Of a DNA stretch of 64,000 nucleotides, positions 37,901 to 50,540 are shown piece after piece. The notes under the pieces are model-generated. The model ran no database searches. It was given only the letters and a program-made list of their open reading frames with translations, and had not been told where the DNA came from. Position 1 is the stretch's first letter. Each line of letters opens with the position of its first letter. The stretch covers positions 12,699,001 to 12,763,000 of the forward strand of contig JABWDB010000005.1 of NCBI GenBank assembly GCA_019614645.1. Reading direction: 5' to 3'. A program made the position numbers and the translations under genes. The stretch comes from Stratiolaelaps scimitus (lineage: Eukaryota > Arthropoda > Arachnida > Mesostigmata > Laelapidae).

Positions 37901-40900
37901 AAGCTTCGTGGGTTCAGTGGGCGTGACCCCATTGCCTCAAGTAAATGGCCCAGTTGTGGGCGCGCTCTCCGCTCACACATTTAGCCCTTAACTTCATGAC
38001 AAAAGAAGAACATTTTGCATTTAAAAGGTTTAATTTATTTAGTGCACAAAATGCGAACTCCATTATTACGTCCAATGACGATCAACGATTATGTTGTTGC
38101 AGTAGAACGCGTTTGATAGAACGGATTCACAAGCAGATATATAGGCAATATATAGTGAAATCGTCATGTTACGATATTAGATTTATATCGTTGATCCAAT
38201 AATACGGACAGTTTGTCACCAAGAGTTCTTTTGAATGCTGCTGGGAAATAATTACAGGCGACGTGTGCGTTGTTGGCCCCCGAGGTAGCGGTAAAAACAC
38301 CTTGGCGCGTTTTGCAGCAGAGCGTCTTGGATACTCGCCTGAATCAGTTCAACGGATCGCGTTATATAAAGATATGAGTGGCAGGGAACTCCTACAAAGC
38401 CGGCAGCTTGAGAGCGGCACAACCGTGTGGAGGTATATTGCATAGGAACTAGCAGTCACTCAACATTACCCTGTCCTTGTTTGGCTCTCGTCTCGTTGTC
38501 ATGCCCCTGGGCACCTGCTAAAGAGAAGGTCCCCCCCACCCCGTCAATATATATATATTTTTTCCATTTATTGCTTCATCAACTTTCACTGTATTTGTGG
38601 TTCGTGCGATTTTCAGAGATTCACCAATTGTGACTGCTGCTTTGGAAGGCAATTGTCTCATCCTGGATGGCATTGACGTGCTGGACCAAACAGTGCTGAG
38701 CTCTCTTCAAAGGTAACGGCGTTTCTGTTAAATGTATCGCATGGTCAGCGTCATGCTAGTTACCCGATGACCAATTAAGTTTCACCAAGTCAACCACAGT
38801 ATATACAAGCGTCCTTGTCCGATCGAAGCTATGTTTAATATAATAGAAACTTCAATGAGATCTAGGAGAAATATTCTACCGGACGTGTTTGCGTGGCGTA
38901 TATAGAGTGCGCTTATTAATATTATTATTATCATAGACCGGCCTTCAAATGTATTCGCCTTCCCATTGCTGATACGACGAAAAGTCCTCTAGTGCACCGC
39001 AAATCCTCAGCTGTCATAATGTTGAGAGTGGCGCTTGTTCACCATTGTATCTATCTGTGGGGCAATTTTAGTTTGATGTTCGAGCGTGAACTTTGGCTGT
39101 CCGATGGCACAAAGCTTCTGCGCCGAGACCGCTGGGAGGCGCTCAACGAGACGGGAAGCGCTCGCGCAGTTCATCCTAATTTCAAGGTGATCGCCCTTGC
39201 GGAGCCTCCCAAGAAGGATTCACTGGACAGAATCTGGCTCTCACGTAAGTAACCCCATGAGAAGTATTTTTGTACACAACCGAGGTACATCTTTAGCAAA
39301 TACGTATTGCTTGAACGTGATATTCCATTTCGTCCCGAATGACTCAGGCAAATTGAAATGTCGCCTCGTAACCGCTGTGCGCTACAAAGATCCCTTTGCC
39401 TGTATATGTTGATACCTCACTGCCGTTTGTATACAGCGCTAATTGACACGCGTGATTAGTCTGATGTTGCCGACTACTCTTGGTTAACAAATTCTATTCT
39501 AATATATACGCCCACCAGCCGAGGCAAGCAGTATGTTCATGACCCTCTATGTGCCAACGCTTCCGGCTGAGGAAGAGGCAGAGGTGATATCCGCTCTGGT
39601 TGGTAGCCGACCTCCAGCAGAGCTGCTCGATGCCGTTGCAGCCCTACGAAGTTCGACAGACGCAGCCCTCCGCTCGCTGTCCGATTGCCTCAGTACACGT
39701 CAGCTGATTCGGATGTGCCGCAAACTGTCGGCATACCCCAACAGCTCGTTGTACGAATTGCTTGCGGAGGCAACCCTTATCAAGTGAGTTCCTAACAATG
39801 CTAGTGATTAGAAGAGTGAAAGCGATTCGCTAATTAGTGCATGGTCTTGATCTAAAGGAACACCAGATGTGAGAAGTGTGCGCCAGTGCGTCGGCTGTTT
39901 GGTACAAATCTACGGAGGGCCTGTTGAGCTAGTTCTCCGTGGACCGCGTTTATCTATTGTCAGCTGTTGTCAGTGACGTTCAATATCTAAACTGTAACAA
40001 GACGATGTCTGTCATTGAAACAGTCCTATTGTTTTATGCGTTCAGTATTACGATTGACAAAACGCGTTGTTTCTGTTATGTCCGTGAAGCAAAAATATCC
40101 ACAATCATTCAGAAGGTTTCTTAGAATCAACGTGTTATGATAACTATGTATGTACTCTATATCTGTTTGATCTTGATTTTACATTTGATTTTTGAATTTG
40201 CCAGATTTGCCCCTCAACTAACGAAGATGGCCTTTGACGAGAGTTTAAGCGCATGCGGAATTAGGATTGCTACCAGTAAGAATAGCGAAGCAGACATGAA
40301 TCTTGATATGAAAGTCGACGACACCACGGTGACCATTGGCAATGTCGTCATACCTAGAAGCCTCGACCATAACGCTCCCGCTAAAATACCCAGTGAGTAC
40401 AACGCAACATCCCCTCAGTGTTCCTTGGAACAGGTTCCGTTGACGATGCCTGTATACGATGTCCATTTGAAATCGTCGACAATCGTTGTCATTGTCCCGT
40501 TCCGTTGTATCACGAACGGCCTAGATATATCAATTAGATACTCCTGATATCTGCTGCTCAACACCGACTCAATATTCATTCATCAAGGCCTAGAGAACGA
40601 GTCTGCTTGGTCGTCACTTACTTGACTAACCCAGGAGACCATTCACACAACTGCAGGCACCCTGTACTACAAGAATCCGCGGCAACTGCAACAGCTCTAC
40701 CGGATCGCGCAGGACCTGATTCTTGGGGAGCATTTGCTGCTTGTCGGCAATCAAGGAGTTGGCAAGAACAAGATAATCGATCACCTTTTGGCTGTGTGCA
40801 ATCGCCCACGAGAATATATGCAGCTTCATAGGGACTCCACAGTTGCATCGCTGTCCGTCCAGCCACAACTGATTGGTATGTTGTGAACGAAAGATAATGA

Positions 40901-42974
40901 ATTAATAAAAAGAAATCAAATAGATAACACATTAAATAAATCATCATAACACCGTTATTCGTAGACGTATATATAGGTGTATAGCCCAATTCGTCTCTTG
41001 TCTATGACAGATGGTTCCATTGACACTTTTGTCTTGTCCTCATTGCACGCCACTCTTCGAAAACGATATATCGCATGTGTAGTAGGTTGAAGCGAACTGA
41101 AGGCTCCTATATATGAATGATGAATATTCTCAATCAGTGAATGTGCAAGCGACTGTGGAATGATTACCCCGGAACATATTATTGGAAGGTTTTCCTGACT
41201 CTGTAGGTGTTATTTCTTTGGCCATAGCTCGGAACCATTATAGTTTCCCTCCTAATTCAAATCATTTGCAGTACTCAAACCACTCGTCACCTACCATGAC
41301 CTAATCGAAATGTTGTTGTTGTATTGTGCTCATCTTGCGTTAATTGCTAACGCAGACGGCAGCATTGTGTATCAGGACTCTCCGCTGATGAAAGCTTTGG
41401 TAGACGGCCATGTCGCCGTAATCGACGAAGCGGACAAGGCCCCAGTTCAGGTCGTCCGAGTTTTGCATTCGCTTCTCGCCCGAGGTGAAATGCAGCTGTC
41501 GGACGGACGACGAGTTGTCCGCAAATCGAAGGATCTCACCGGGCCTCAGGAGATCGCCATGCATCCAGACTTTCAGGTACAGTCCCGAAGAAAATATTGT
41601 CCTACAAACGGAACAGAGTAGAGATGGCCGAGAAGTTGTGCCACCCCCAATATACATCGGACTCCCATTGGGAGTTTCGTTACGCTATCTAAATTTTCAT
41701 TGGACACTAACCATGTAGAGGTAACTTTAGAGTGGTGAGAACTTTCTCGGATTTCATCTAAGTGTGTGTCCACCCTATGGATTCTGTACCTCAATCAATA
41801 GGCAATCGTACTGGCGAATCGACCAGGGTTCCCGTTCATGGGGCATGACTTCTTCCCATTGGTTGGCGACGCAATGGCTGTACACTCGATCGACAGTCCA
41901 GATGCGCCGTCCGAGCGTACTCTCCTGGCTAATTATGCGCCGAATCTTCCAGCTGAACAACTTGCCCAACTCGTGGATCTGTTTGCAGGTCGGACGTCAA
42001 TACTGTTACATACTGCTATAACGTTCGAAATACATTGGAATTACTTACAAACGAACAGTACAGCGCACAGTGTTTGCACAACAACTGGAAGTGCGTTGAG
42101 TCAGCTCTGCCTCAAGTATCTCAGATAGATAAAATATTGTTTTCTGTCAGCTATGCTCAAATTGTTCCTATATTTCGTCTGCATTCTCATAGATCTTCGC
42201 GAGCTGTACAACTCTGGCCAGATTGGATATCCGTTTTCGACGCGAGAACTCGTCAGCGTTACACGCCACCTCGCGGCCTTTCCGGACGACGGTGTTCTGC
42301 AGGCGTTAGCCAATGTGCTCGACTTTGACGCCTACGAGCCGAACGCAAGAAAGCTTATCGGTGAGGTGATGGATCGATACCGCTGATACCTTTCAAGGAA
42401 TACGCTATAGATATAATTGCATTTTTTACGAAGCAAAGAAAAACTGTCAGAGGGTTGAAAATGAAAAGAGTTAGGGGCTTTGTCTATGCCAGTATGCGGG
42501 AGTCTTCGAATCTGGCGTACACGCAGGCGCTCCTTATTCGAGTAGTAGCTATTTTTTTTGTGAGATAAATCCAGACGGGATCGGGAATACAATCGCTGTA
42601 CGGTTGCGGCCACTCGCCGCAAGATACCTGTTATCTTCGAACCTGTATCGTTGCTTAGTTACCACAGGGTTTCTACAACTGAGAGCTTTGGATGGCTAAT
42701 GAATAACGCTGTGCTAATAATAAAGCAGTCAACCCTGTCAAGTGTTGAGCTGGTGGGTTTCGTAAGTAAATTTGGTGACAGTCAATAATCGAAGCGATTG
42801 AAGGGGCTCCACTACGTTTTGCGGAAATAGGATACAATGGGGCGGATGTGCGCTGTGAGGCTGTAGATTGATGGTAATATGCGGAACGGTGAGAGCGACA
42901 GGAACGATGATTTCTCAGAAGTATAGCCCTGATGGTAAGTCTCTCCAGTACAGTATCTCAAAACGAGTGGATCG

Positions 42975-43013
<39 letters not shown>

Positions 43014-46000
43014 GACTCGTTCGGTTTGTAAATAGTATATTCTGAATGTATTTGGACCTCTTGGAAAGCTCTCCATGTTTGTATTGCGAGGCTGGCATGA
43101 TTTCGAGCGACTGCCGAAGAAGAGTACTGAAAATCAATTCAGAGTCGCTCGATATGACGGACGTGAGACCAGACCACAATTTTACAAATTGTACTCGATT
43201 TCTACAGCGATGCCATTGGTATATATTATATCTTTGTGATTTTATTATGCGTGATGGAACGAAGATAGCTGCCTTTTGGAATACATTGCTCAATAGGTTA
43301 ATATTAGAGCTGACCTGTGTCGCTAGCTTTGCACCTGTTGATATTTAAATAAATATGATTAGTTATTATATTCATTAAAAGCAGTCGTGTGTTTTCATTT
43401 GTAGTCATATAACGATGTGATTTTGCGTTTCTTCTCTCTCTATCATCTCTGACACCGGTAGGGGCCATTATTCGCTCGTACGGGATTCCATTTGATACGG
43501 ACGCAGCTGACATCTTCTTAGGCGAAACTCGTGAACTTGGCTCATGGACAGAGGTTACCAACTTCAACATCAGCTGGGACAAGGCTGGAGGCATTGAGAA
43601 AAGAGGGGTCAAATTCGTTGTAAGTAGGCGATGGTGAAGCGTGGAATAACGACATCACAAATCGTTCCTCTGATATTGCCCCTATTCTCTATCATAAGGC
43701 CAAAAATGCCACGTACCACAACGAATGTAGGAATCGGCAGAGTTTCCTGAACTCGACGAGAGGCGCTCTCCCATGAGATTCTTATCTATGTATATAGAGG
43801 ATAATTCTGCGTTTCACGTCAACGACTACTTTTTCTTGCAATGGGATTGTAACAATGATCGAATTGGGATTATAAGACTGATGCAGGGCGATTACAAACC
43901 CCGTCTTATCCTCTGTCTTCGGCTGGCTCTCAACCCTTCTCCCATCAGACATTATTCGGTATTAGCCTTCGTGTGGTACCACTGCAAGAAGTTGCAAGGG
44001 AGAAAACCGAGAACTCCACATCTCCCTAAGACCACGGCAAGATTTGAACCTATCGAAGAGGTGGCTCAGGGACTGCCTTCAAAATTACCCAGTTGTCCAG
44101 TTTCGATTGTGGCTGATCTCTAGGTTCGTCTGCAGCCGCTCTGCTTCATAAATTTTTCTAGAAATAGTATACACAGGATCGATCAGTATAATGAGTAATC
44201 CAGCGTACCTACAGCAGTATACAATTTGTTTCTCATCTTGCCGTGTCCCCGAGACTCCTGTTTTCGATCTGAACAGCCTTTGGTCACCATCCCGATTTGG
44301 ATCCGTTGATGAGGAGAGCTCTCGATTATTGTTCTTAAATTAATTAGTTCAATTAATTTTTCTACTTAGTTAAGAGCACAAAATAATAACAATCTTACAA
44401 TCATAATAGTAATAATTACGGAAGCCCGAGACGTCATGTTTCCTCAAACAAATCAATGGTTCAAAATTTAATTTCAGGATCAGTTGTTCCTGAAGCAGGC
44501 CGAACGATTGCAAGCTGGCTCGGCCTTCCCTCGACTAGATCGTTTCACGCAACTAAGTCAACAGTTTCGAGTGCCATTTACTCGAATCAATGATCTTGTC
44601 ATTTCAGGTTGGTTGTCTCATGAGTGCGAGTTAAGCTTTGACTTCATATGCTTCTTTTCCTCATATCAAATCACTACGTCGTATTGGAAATTTTTTTTCG
44701 AACGACGGAAATAAGGACATGTTAAATAGTGTGTGATGCTAGGCCTGTCGTTCCTAACTCAACAGGAGGAAGTCCTCATATCGTGAGCTTCGAAGGCCAA
44801 CCTATTGTGGCCTCGCTTGATTTGACATCTCGTGCATGGTCTGTGAAGGTCGTGCCGTTGACCTCCAGGGACTTCGTGGCCTGTGGACTTCGGGCACCTG
44901 ATCCCGGCGAGTTTGCTCTCTTTGATCAGGTCGGATTCGTTTTCAGTACTACAGTGGCGCTCATAAACGCCGTAGGCACCCCCCTATATTTCGTCAAATC
45001 GTAATCAATGCGCATGCGCCGTCATATGCGCTGTTCTTCGTCATATGTATTGTATTATTTGACACCTACATTAATCTGATACAGAATCAATTCCTCAAAT
45101 GTGTGCTATTTGTAACGATTTGTACAAATATCGGGGGGTGCCTAAAGTTTATGAACGCCCACTATGTTCAAGCGGTCAAGTTTCGAATGAGAACATTGAC
45201 ACGGGTTCACAGGCGCGTGAAAATTATTTCTAAAACTCTCTATCGAGATAGCGTTTTCTAGTTATTACAGTGAACGAAACGCTCCCTTCAGTAAATCCAC
45301 TTCTGATACTTCTTCATCACAGATCGCAACTGACACTCTTGATGAACTTTACAGTCACAGGCGAATCTGTATGTAACGAATTTGGCCCAGAACGTGATCA
45401 ATCTATCGAACGTTCCATCGGGCGAGGTCGTGTACAGAGATCTCAACCAACTTATCGTTAAAACTAAACCGTAAGTATGATTTTAGTCTCAGCCTATATT
45501 TATATGGTTAGATAACAAAAACAAACTATTGTGTTCAAAATGGCCTTTCGTTCGTACCGAAATCGGCTGCGGTCATCAAGTAGACCCTTCTGTGTGATTT
45601 GGTGCGGACTGCTAAATGCGCCCATGGAAGAAAACTTACTTTCAACTTGTCGAGCAGTTTTTCAACGTTTCAACTATTCTGTATTTCCTTTTCAGTAATG
45701 AAGTGGCTGTAGTCCCACTCACGTATCCTCTATCTTCCTATTGGATGGTATCGTTAAACGAGAAAGTCGAGCATGCTGTACCGTTCGGCGCTCATGGACA
45801 GGTTCTCCTTAATAAGCGTCTGCTTTTCGACCTTGTAGGAGGCCGAGTGAGTTCTGCCAAACTCCCAGATGGGTTAAGATTTCTCGATCACGACATCTTC
45901 ACTTCTGACCTGCACACGATTGGTGAGCATTTTTGCTGGTATTCAGGTGGTTGTTGTATGCAGGTCGCTTTCAGACTTCGCAATGCCAGATCAGGTGACT

Positions 46001-49000
46001 ATCAGCGGGATAGGAACTATATTCTGTATTAGCTATATGAGTGTGTGTGCGTCTGTGAGTTTTTTTGTTTTTTACCGAATATACATTACTGTTTCCGCTA
46101 GGCAAGGTGAAGTGCTCCGAAGACGAGGCAATACTCTCAGCAATACCGCGTCTGCAGTTCGAGTCTTCAGACGACGGAGTCGCCCTCGGCTCTGGAATGA
46201 CAGCTGCTACTATGAATGGACCACCTTACGCTCTTGAATATGTCAACTTACAAGCAGAAACCGTCTCTCGTCTGCCGTTGACGCAGAAGAACATCTTTTT
46301 GAGGCCGTGTGACATCGTTCCCGGTCGAATGTACAGTCTTGAAAGGGCGCGGCAGGGCTGGCATCTAAATACCTACACACTTGGTTAGTAATCAATGTCT
46401 TTGTAACACATATGCCAGGTCAAAAGCACCCAACCACTTTTCTGGGTAACACTTTTCTTACAATGTGGCCGTAAGATCGTCTTTCTTAAGAGAATCACCA
46501 ACACCTATATTCCCTCTGTTTTGTTCGATTGTCGGTGAATCCTGCGCGAGTCAGGCTTGCTGTTTCTACTACTAATAATCTACGACTGGTCCCACAATCA
46601 ACTGCAGTAAAATCATAATCGATATTATTGTCGTTTTCGTTGTTATATCTGAGTCTGATATTTTTTGCAATTTCTCCGATTGTCGGTCACTGTTTTATTC
46701 ACGCGGACTGGCTACTAAACTGGTAAAATACACTTCGCTAGCCTACGTTCTTTCGATTCTCAAACAGCGACCGCTGAGCTCAGACGTGAGCTGGAACAAT
46801 GGCAGCGGACGTTGGGTTCGAATCCCCGCCACGATCCAAAAGGTCCAAAACACGGCGAAACGGACGACAAAGAGCACCACGGTGGAAATACGTGGGCAGG
46901 CGGTACTGGCGGATCTGACACGGCTGGTTTAGGTGGAGTCGGAGGGCCCTACCGTCTCGACAAGGGTTTCGACGTACACCAGGTGCGTCCGTTCTGAGAT
47001 TGGCGTTCGTTGGGCGGTAATATTTACACTTGGTTAAAGTTACAGTACGGCATGAAGGGGTATTTACCGCAAGACGATTGTCAAACTAGTAATTGAGACT
47101 ACTTAGACAGCACACACAAGTTGGTGCAGTTTTGCGTTGATTGGTGGTTTTTTTTTGTATCCTCGTAGCGCAATATGCACTGAATTGTCATGAGAGTTGT
47201 TAGCATTCACTTTCTGTCCCTAAAACTAGCTTTGTGGTAAAATGTTACGTTCATATATATATATATGAACGGTTGCAGGCAGCTAACAAGTATTTATTCT
47301 ATTGAATCGAAAGGTGTCAGATGAGGTGAAACGAGCCGTGCCAGCCCATATCAAGGAACAGGCGAAAAAAATGGCCCGAGAAGCCCTCGAGCGACGACTA
47401 AAGGAGATCAACATGTCGGACTCAGAGCACAACGTTTACCGGTAGCTAAATCACACTCTGTGCATTCGATTATATTAGTCATTCGAAAGTCGTAACATTA
47501 TTTAAACTTCTTATATATATATATATATATGTATATATTCCATTTGCTAGATCGTACCTCGATTCGGTGAAGACGTCGGTGCAGACACTGCGCGTGATCC
47601 TCGAAGGTCTTGAAGGTCAGCGGCGAGAGCGCGAGTGGGTGCGCCATCGTAGTGAAGGCGACGTCGACGAGGCCAAACTCGTCGAAGTCGCTGCTGGCGA
47701 GAAAAACGTTTTCAAGCGCCGAATGCCACCTCAGGACACCAGCAGAGGGAGACAGGTATTTGAGATGGATGGTTTTGTTTTTGTACGAATTTCATTGGCC
47801 ATCGCCACATTTGATATGGCCACTGCCACACTCGGTTGCTAGTCATGCAGAGAAAATGATTTCGCCTGACTGTTAGAGACTTTACAAGACAGCTACCTTG
47901 GCTTAGAACAGCTAACGGTATAAAAACCCCGCTAGTAATTAATTAGCAGTGCATATAGCTGCGGTTTAACAATAACGCACGTCATGGTAACGTCAACAGG
48001 AAAAACCGAAACGGCTGATCCTGCTCGTTGACGTCAGCGGTTCAATGTATCGCTTTAACGGCTATGATGGACGATTAGAACGAGAGATGGAGGCGGTTCT
48101 CCTCCTCATGGACGCCCTTCACGGATTCCCGCATAAAATTCAGGTAGACGCTGCAGCAAATCACAGCGAATTTCGTCAACGGCTTAGCTACAATTAATTT
48201 TTGTTGTTGTTGTTGTTGTTGTTGCTGCCACGCCCCGAGATAGTTTGGTCACCACGCGACCGAAGGTGGATCTCGCGGCGAGATCCACCTTCGGTCGCGT
48301 GATGATATAACGGCAAAATAGTGTTGGTGTTGTGGTTGTTGTTGTCACAATGCTGTTGGCGTTATTTATAACCTAAATACAAACAAAAGAAATCCAACGC
48401 TTGTTCCAGTACGAGATCCGAGGTCACAGTGGCGAAGAATCAAATATACCCCTGGTGAAGACCGGCGAACCACCAGCAGACGAGAGGGAACGACTCAAGG
48501 TTTTGCAGAGGATGTATGCCCACGCACAGTATTGCCTGTCAGGAGACTCCACATTGCAGGTAGGCACTGACTGTTTCCAGTGACCGCATCGCTATGACGC
48601 TACGACGTCCCGTATCTATATATATTAGTGTATCAGCCGTTCGTGGACGTTTGAACTGAATTCGGCATGTCGAGGCAATGCGAGCCTATGGGATATTTTG
48701 CAGTTTTTTGAAACACTTCGAACCGAGTGATCGAATGTATGACCAAGTGGGAGCAAGTGGCATATACGGCCGTCTTCAGTGTTCACATATCAACAGGCAA
48801 CATCTATTACCGGCGTATGGAAATGAGTGCTAAAAGCGGGTTTTGCCATCTTTTCTTTGTTTCGATCTTGCTCGGTACGCCCTATGAGATGAGGGAGGGT
48901 GTCGCGCTCAATGATTCTTCTATCATGACTGATTTTCACCCGCTCACACGACGAGAATAGCACAGCTGAAGCTCGAGCTGGTGTTCCTCGTCCCGATGAA

Positions 49001-49827
49001 TTGGCTATGGCCTTCGAAGACTGTTTAGATCGGGAGGTAGCATTGGGAAGATCGAAAATGAAATCAAATAGAAATATCTGTCTTATTCTATGCCAGATAT
49101 TGATTACGATTAGGTGCGTATGAAAAGATACAATAATTAGAGAAACAGTCGGGGACAGAGGGTCAGACCGACGCCATCGTCGTCGTCGGCCCCCGAGGAA
49201 GGTGATGGTATCGCCTCGTAGCCTCTGCAGATCGAGGGAAAGACGCTGCAGAAGGAAGGATCATGCACGCTTGTCAAATAGTATATTCATAACGTCACCT
49301 TATGACTGTGATATATCGATTCATTACGACTAGGCGGTGCAGCAAGCCGTGACCGAGATGAAGAATTGCGACGACTTTGACGAGAATTGCGTGATCCTGC
49401 TCAGTGACGCCAATCTCGAGCGCTACGGCATCCCTGGCCGCTTATTAGCAAAAGCCATGACGTCCCGCCAGCCTGCGGTTCAAGCCTACGCCGTTCTAAT
49501 CGGGTCGCTCGGCGCCCAAGCTCACATGTGAGTGTGTTATATTAGTATACAACGTAGACATATCCAGGGTGTCTAGCTCAGCAGAGATTATGCATACAAA
49601 TATATTCCACTCACGAACAAGAATGGTCTAGGTGTGATTATTCGTCGTTATTTCAGAGTCTTGTTCTACTTTCCGTTTTTGTTCCTGTAACGAGCGGCCG
49701 TACTGACAAACATCTTGTTTACAGGCTGAAGAAGGAGCTTCCGGCTGGTCATGGCTTTGTTTGCATGGACACAAAAGATCTACCGCAGATCATCAAGCAG
49801 ATCTTCACGTCAAAACTCATCTCATGA
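34320..49827 (+). CDS. VWA8: von Willebrand factor A domain-containing protein 8, mitochondrial AAA+ ATPase
   Basis: VWA8 is a large mitochondrial matrix-side AAA+ protein with a C-terminal VWA domain. Exons: 34320-34461, 34633-34874, 35312-35482, 35955-36047, 36247-36474, 36973-37273, 38258-38432, 38617-38712, 39072-39244, 39519-39783, 40205-40392, 40657-40875, 41356-41576, 41802-41988, 42193-42360, 43462-43619, 44478-44607, 44766-44929, 45355-45470, 45696-45922, 46102-46383, 46768-46982, 47314-47441, 47551-47755, 48000-48143, 48410-48559, 49334-49527, 49725-49827. They sum to 5085 bases, all phases match, giving 1694 residues (human 1905). A basic, acid-free N-terminus fits a mitochondrial presequence. 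The first P-loop is degenerate (GPPGSARRR, about residue 80); the second is GPRGSGKNT (about 399-407), the third GNQGVGKNK (about 721-728) with Walker B VAVIDEADKA (about 784-793). The Gly-rich NTWAGGTGGSDTAGLGG linker precedes the VWA domain with MIDAS DVSGSM (1509-1514). The shortening relative to human falls mainly in the less conserved middle (exons 16-21). Confidence 0.96.
34962..34992. repeat. (AT)n microsatellite at the end of a retrotransposon copy
   Basis: About 15 AT units in VWA8 intron 2, directly abutting the 3' end of the retrotransposon fragment at 34993-35090. Confidence 0.9.
34993..35090 (-). mobile_element. Retrotransposon 3'-end fragment in VWA8 intron 2
   Basis: Shares GGAATTATTTCCAGGGATTA, then TGGGGGAGGG and a GACATTGTCCC word, with the 3' end of the element at 63.2 kb (minus orientation). 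The coding tail is missing or unrecognisable. The (AT)n tract at its 3' side is in the position of an element tail. Confidence 0.5.
37349..37915 (+). mobile_element. tRNA-headed SINE flanked by 15-base target-site duplications
   Basis: The word AAGCTTCGTGGGTTC occurs at 37349-37363 and again at 37901-37915, bracketing 537 bases inside VWA8 intron 6. The insert begins with a tRNA-like head: box-A-like GGCATGGCGTGGTGGAC and box B GAGGTTCAAATCTG (about 37431-37444). It ends with a short hairpin and a C/T-rich tail. Long direct repeats around a pol III-promoter-bearing insert are the classic signature of LINE-mediated retroposition. The exact family cannot be named from the sequence. Confidence 0.6.
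37861..37890. repeat. Perfect 13-base inverted repeat
   Basis: GGTGTTGGCATGC, a 4-base ATTA loop, and its exact complement GCATGCCAACACC. It lies just before the 3' end of the SINE-like insertion in VWA8 intron 6, so it could be part of the element's 3' structure. Confidence 0.85.
42977..43011. repeat. (AT)n microsatellite in VWA8 intron 15
   Basis: About 17 AT units. Confidence 0.9.
44000..44130 (-). mobile_element. Possible tRNA-like SINE remnant in VWA8 intron 16
   Basis: On the minus strand there is a box-B word TAGGTTCAAATCTTGCC preceded by ACTGGACAACTGGG and a CCCTGAGCCACC stretch. The arrangement recalls the head of the SINE at 37.4 kb (GGTTCAAATCTG). Box A is poor, so this is a weak call. 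Confidence 0.25.
48253..48301. repeat. Perfect palindrome, 24-base arms with 1-base centre
   Basis: Left arm 48253-48276 begins CACGCGACCGAAGGTGG and ends ATCTCGC; position 48277 is the centre G; the right arm 48278-48301 is the exact reverse complement. Pairing continues imperfectly for about three more bases outward. It lies in VWA8 intron 25, is GC-rich in an AT-richer intron, and follows a (TTG)n run at about 48200-48226. Confidence 0.95.
49160..49290 (-). mobile_element. Retrotransposon coding-tail fragment in VWA8 intron 26
   Basis: Minus-strand translation reads DKRA, a stop, then SFLLQRLSLDLQRLRGDTIT and FLGG. This parallels the fragment at 63.2-63.4 kb (DKRAGSFLLQRLSHRL), so both derive from the C-terminus of the same reverse-transcriptase-type ORF. 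The in-frame stop shows it is dead. Confidence 0.55.
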
Positions 49828-50016
49828 TTATCAATTATGTGAATACTCTCTGCATTCGCGGGGAGAGAATCGATGTTTATATGTTACAATTGTTATTGTA
49901 GTTTCAAATCGACAACGATAGGCAGGTGTTTAAATAGACAAGTTTATTGAATATCTCTTCATTGTTTTTTATCGAATATAGAAAGGCGAACATAGCTGAA
50001 AAAAATATTTTTGCTA

Positions 50017-50022
50017 AATAAA
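50017..50022 (+). terminator. Poly(A) signal candidate for VWA8
   Basis: AATAAA 190 bases after the VWA8 stop codon at 49827. A second AATAAA lies at about 50322-50327. Confidence 0.6.
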
Positions 50023-50540
50023 TATAATTTGTATACGATTCTAGTAATCACAGTGGTTGCTTTGGTCATTACAAATTACGATCCCGGCATTCGTTTACAC
50101 TGAACGATACACTGATCTATCTGGGAATATTTCATTACTCCGTTGTCACGAACGTGCTGAACATAGCCCCCCCCCCCACTCTCGCATTATCTGTGCCACA
50201 TCTGTAGTCTGGACTCGAGCGAGAAAGAATAAGCAAGCACGAGTCGCAAAAACTGTCGCTGACCATTACGAAGTTCATGTTAAATGGTCATTGTAACACT
50301 TTGTATCATCATTGTATGTTAAATAAATGTGATATTGACGGCTAACAACGCCCACCATTGGGATACAATAGACAAAAGTATAGGGATTTCATTTTATTCA
50401 TAGGAAGGGTGTGTGTGTGGCACGACGCTTGGAAGATCGAGCTCATCAGTGATAGATTACATGTGAAATTATGTAGCGAAAGCTTGCTGAAAGGCTTGTT
50501 TATCGTTTAAAACGACAATCGTGCGGGGTGGTATACATAA

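Noticed and set aside
46811..46831. GGGTTCGAATCCCC, a perfect box-B-like word suggesting a tRNA gene
   Set aside because: It lies inside VWA8 exon 22, where the coding frame is conserved, and there is no tRNA cloverleaf around it.
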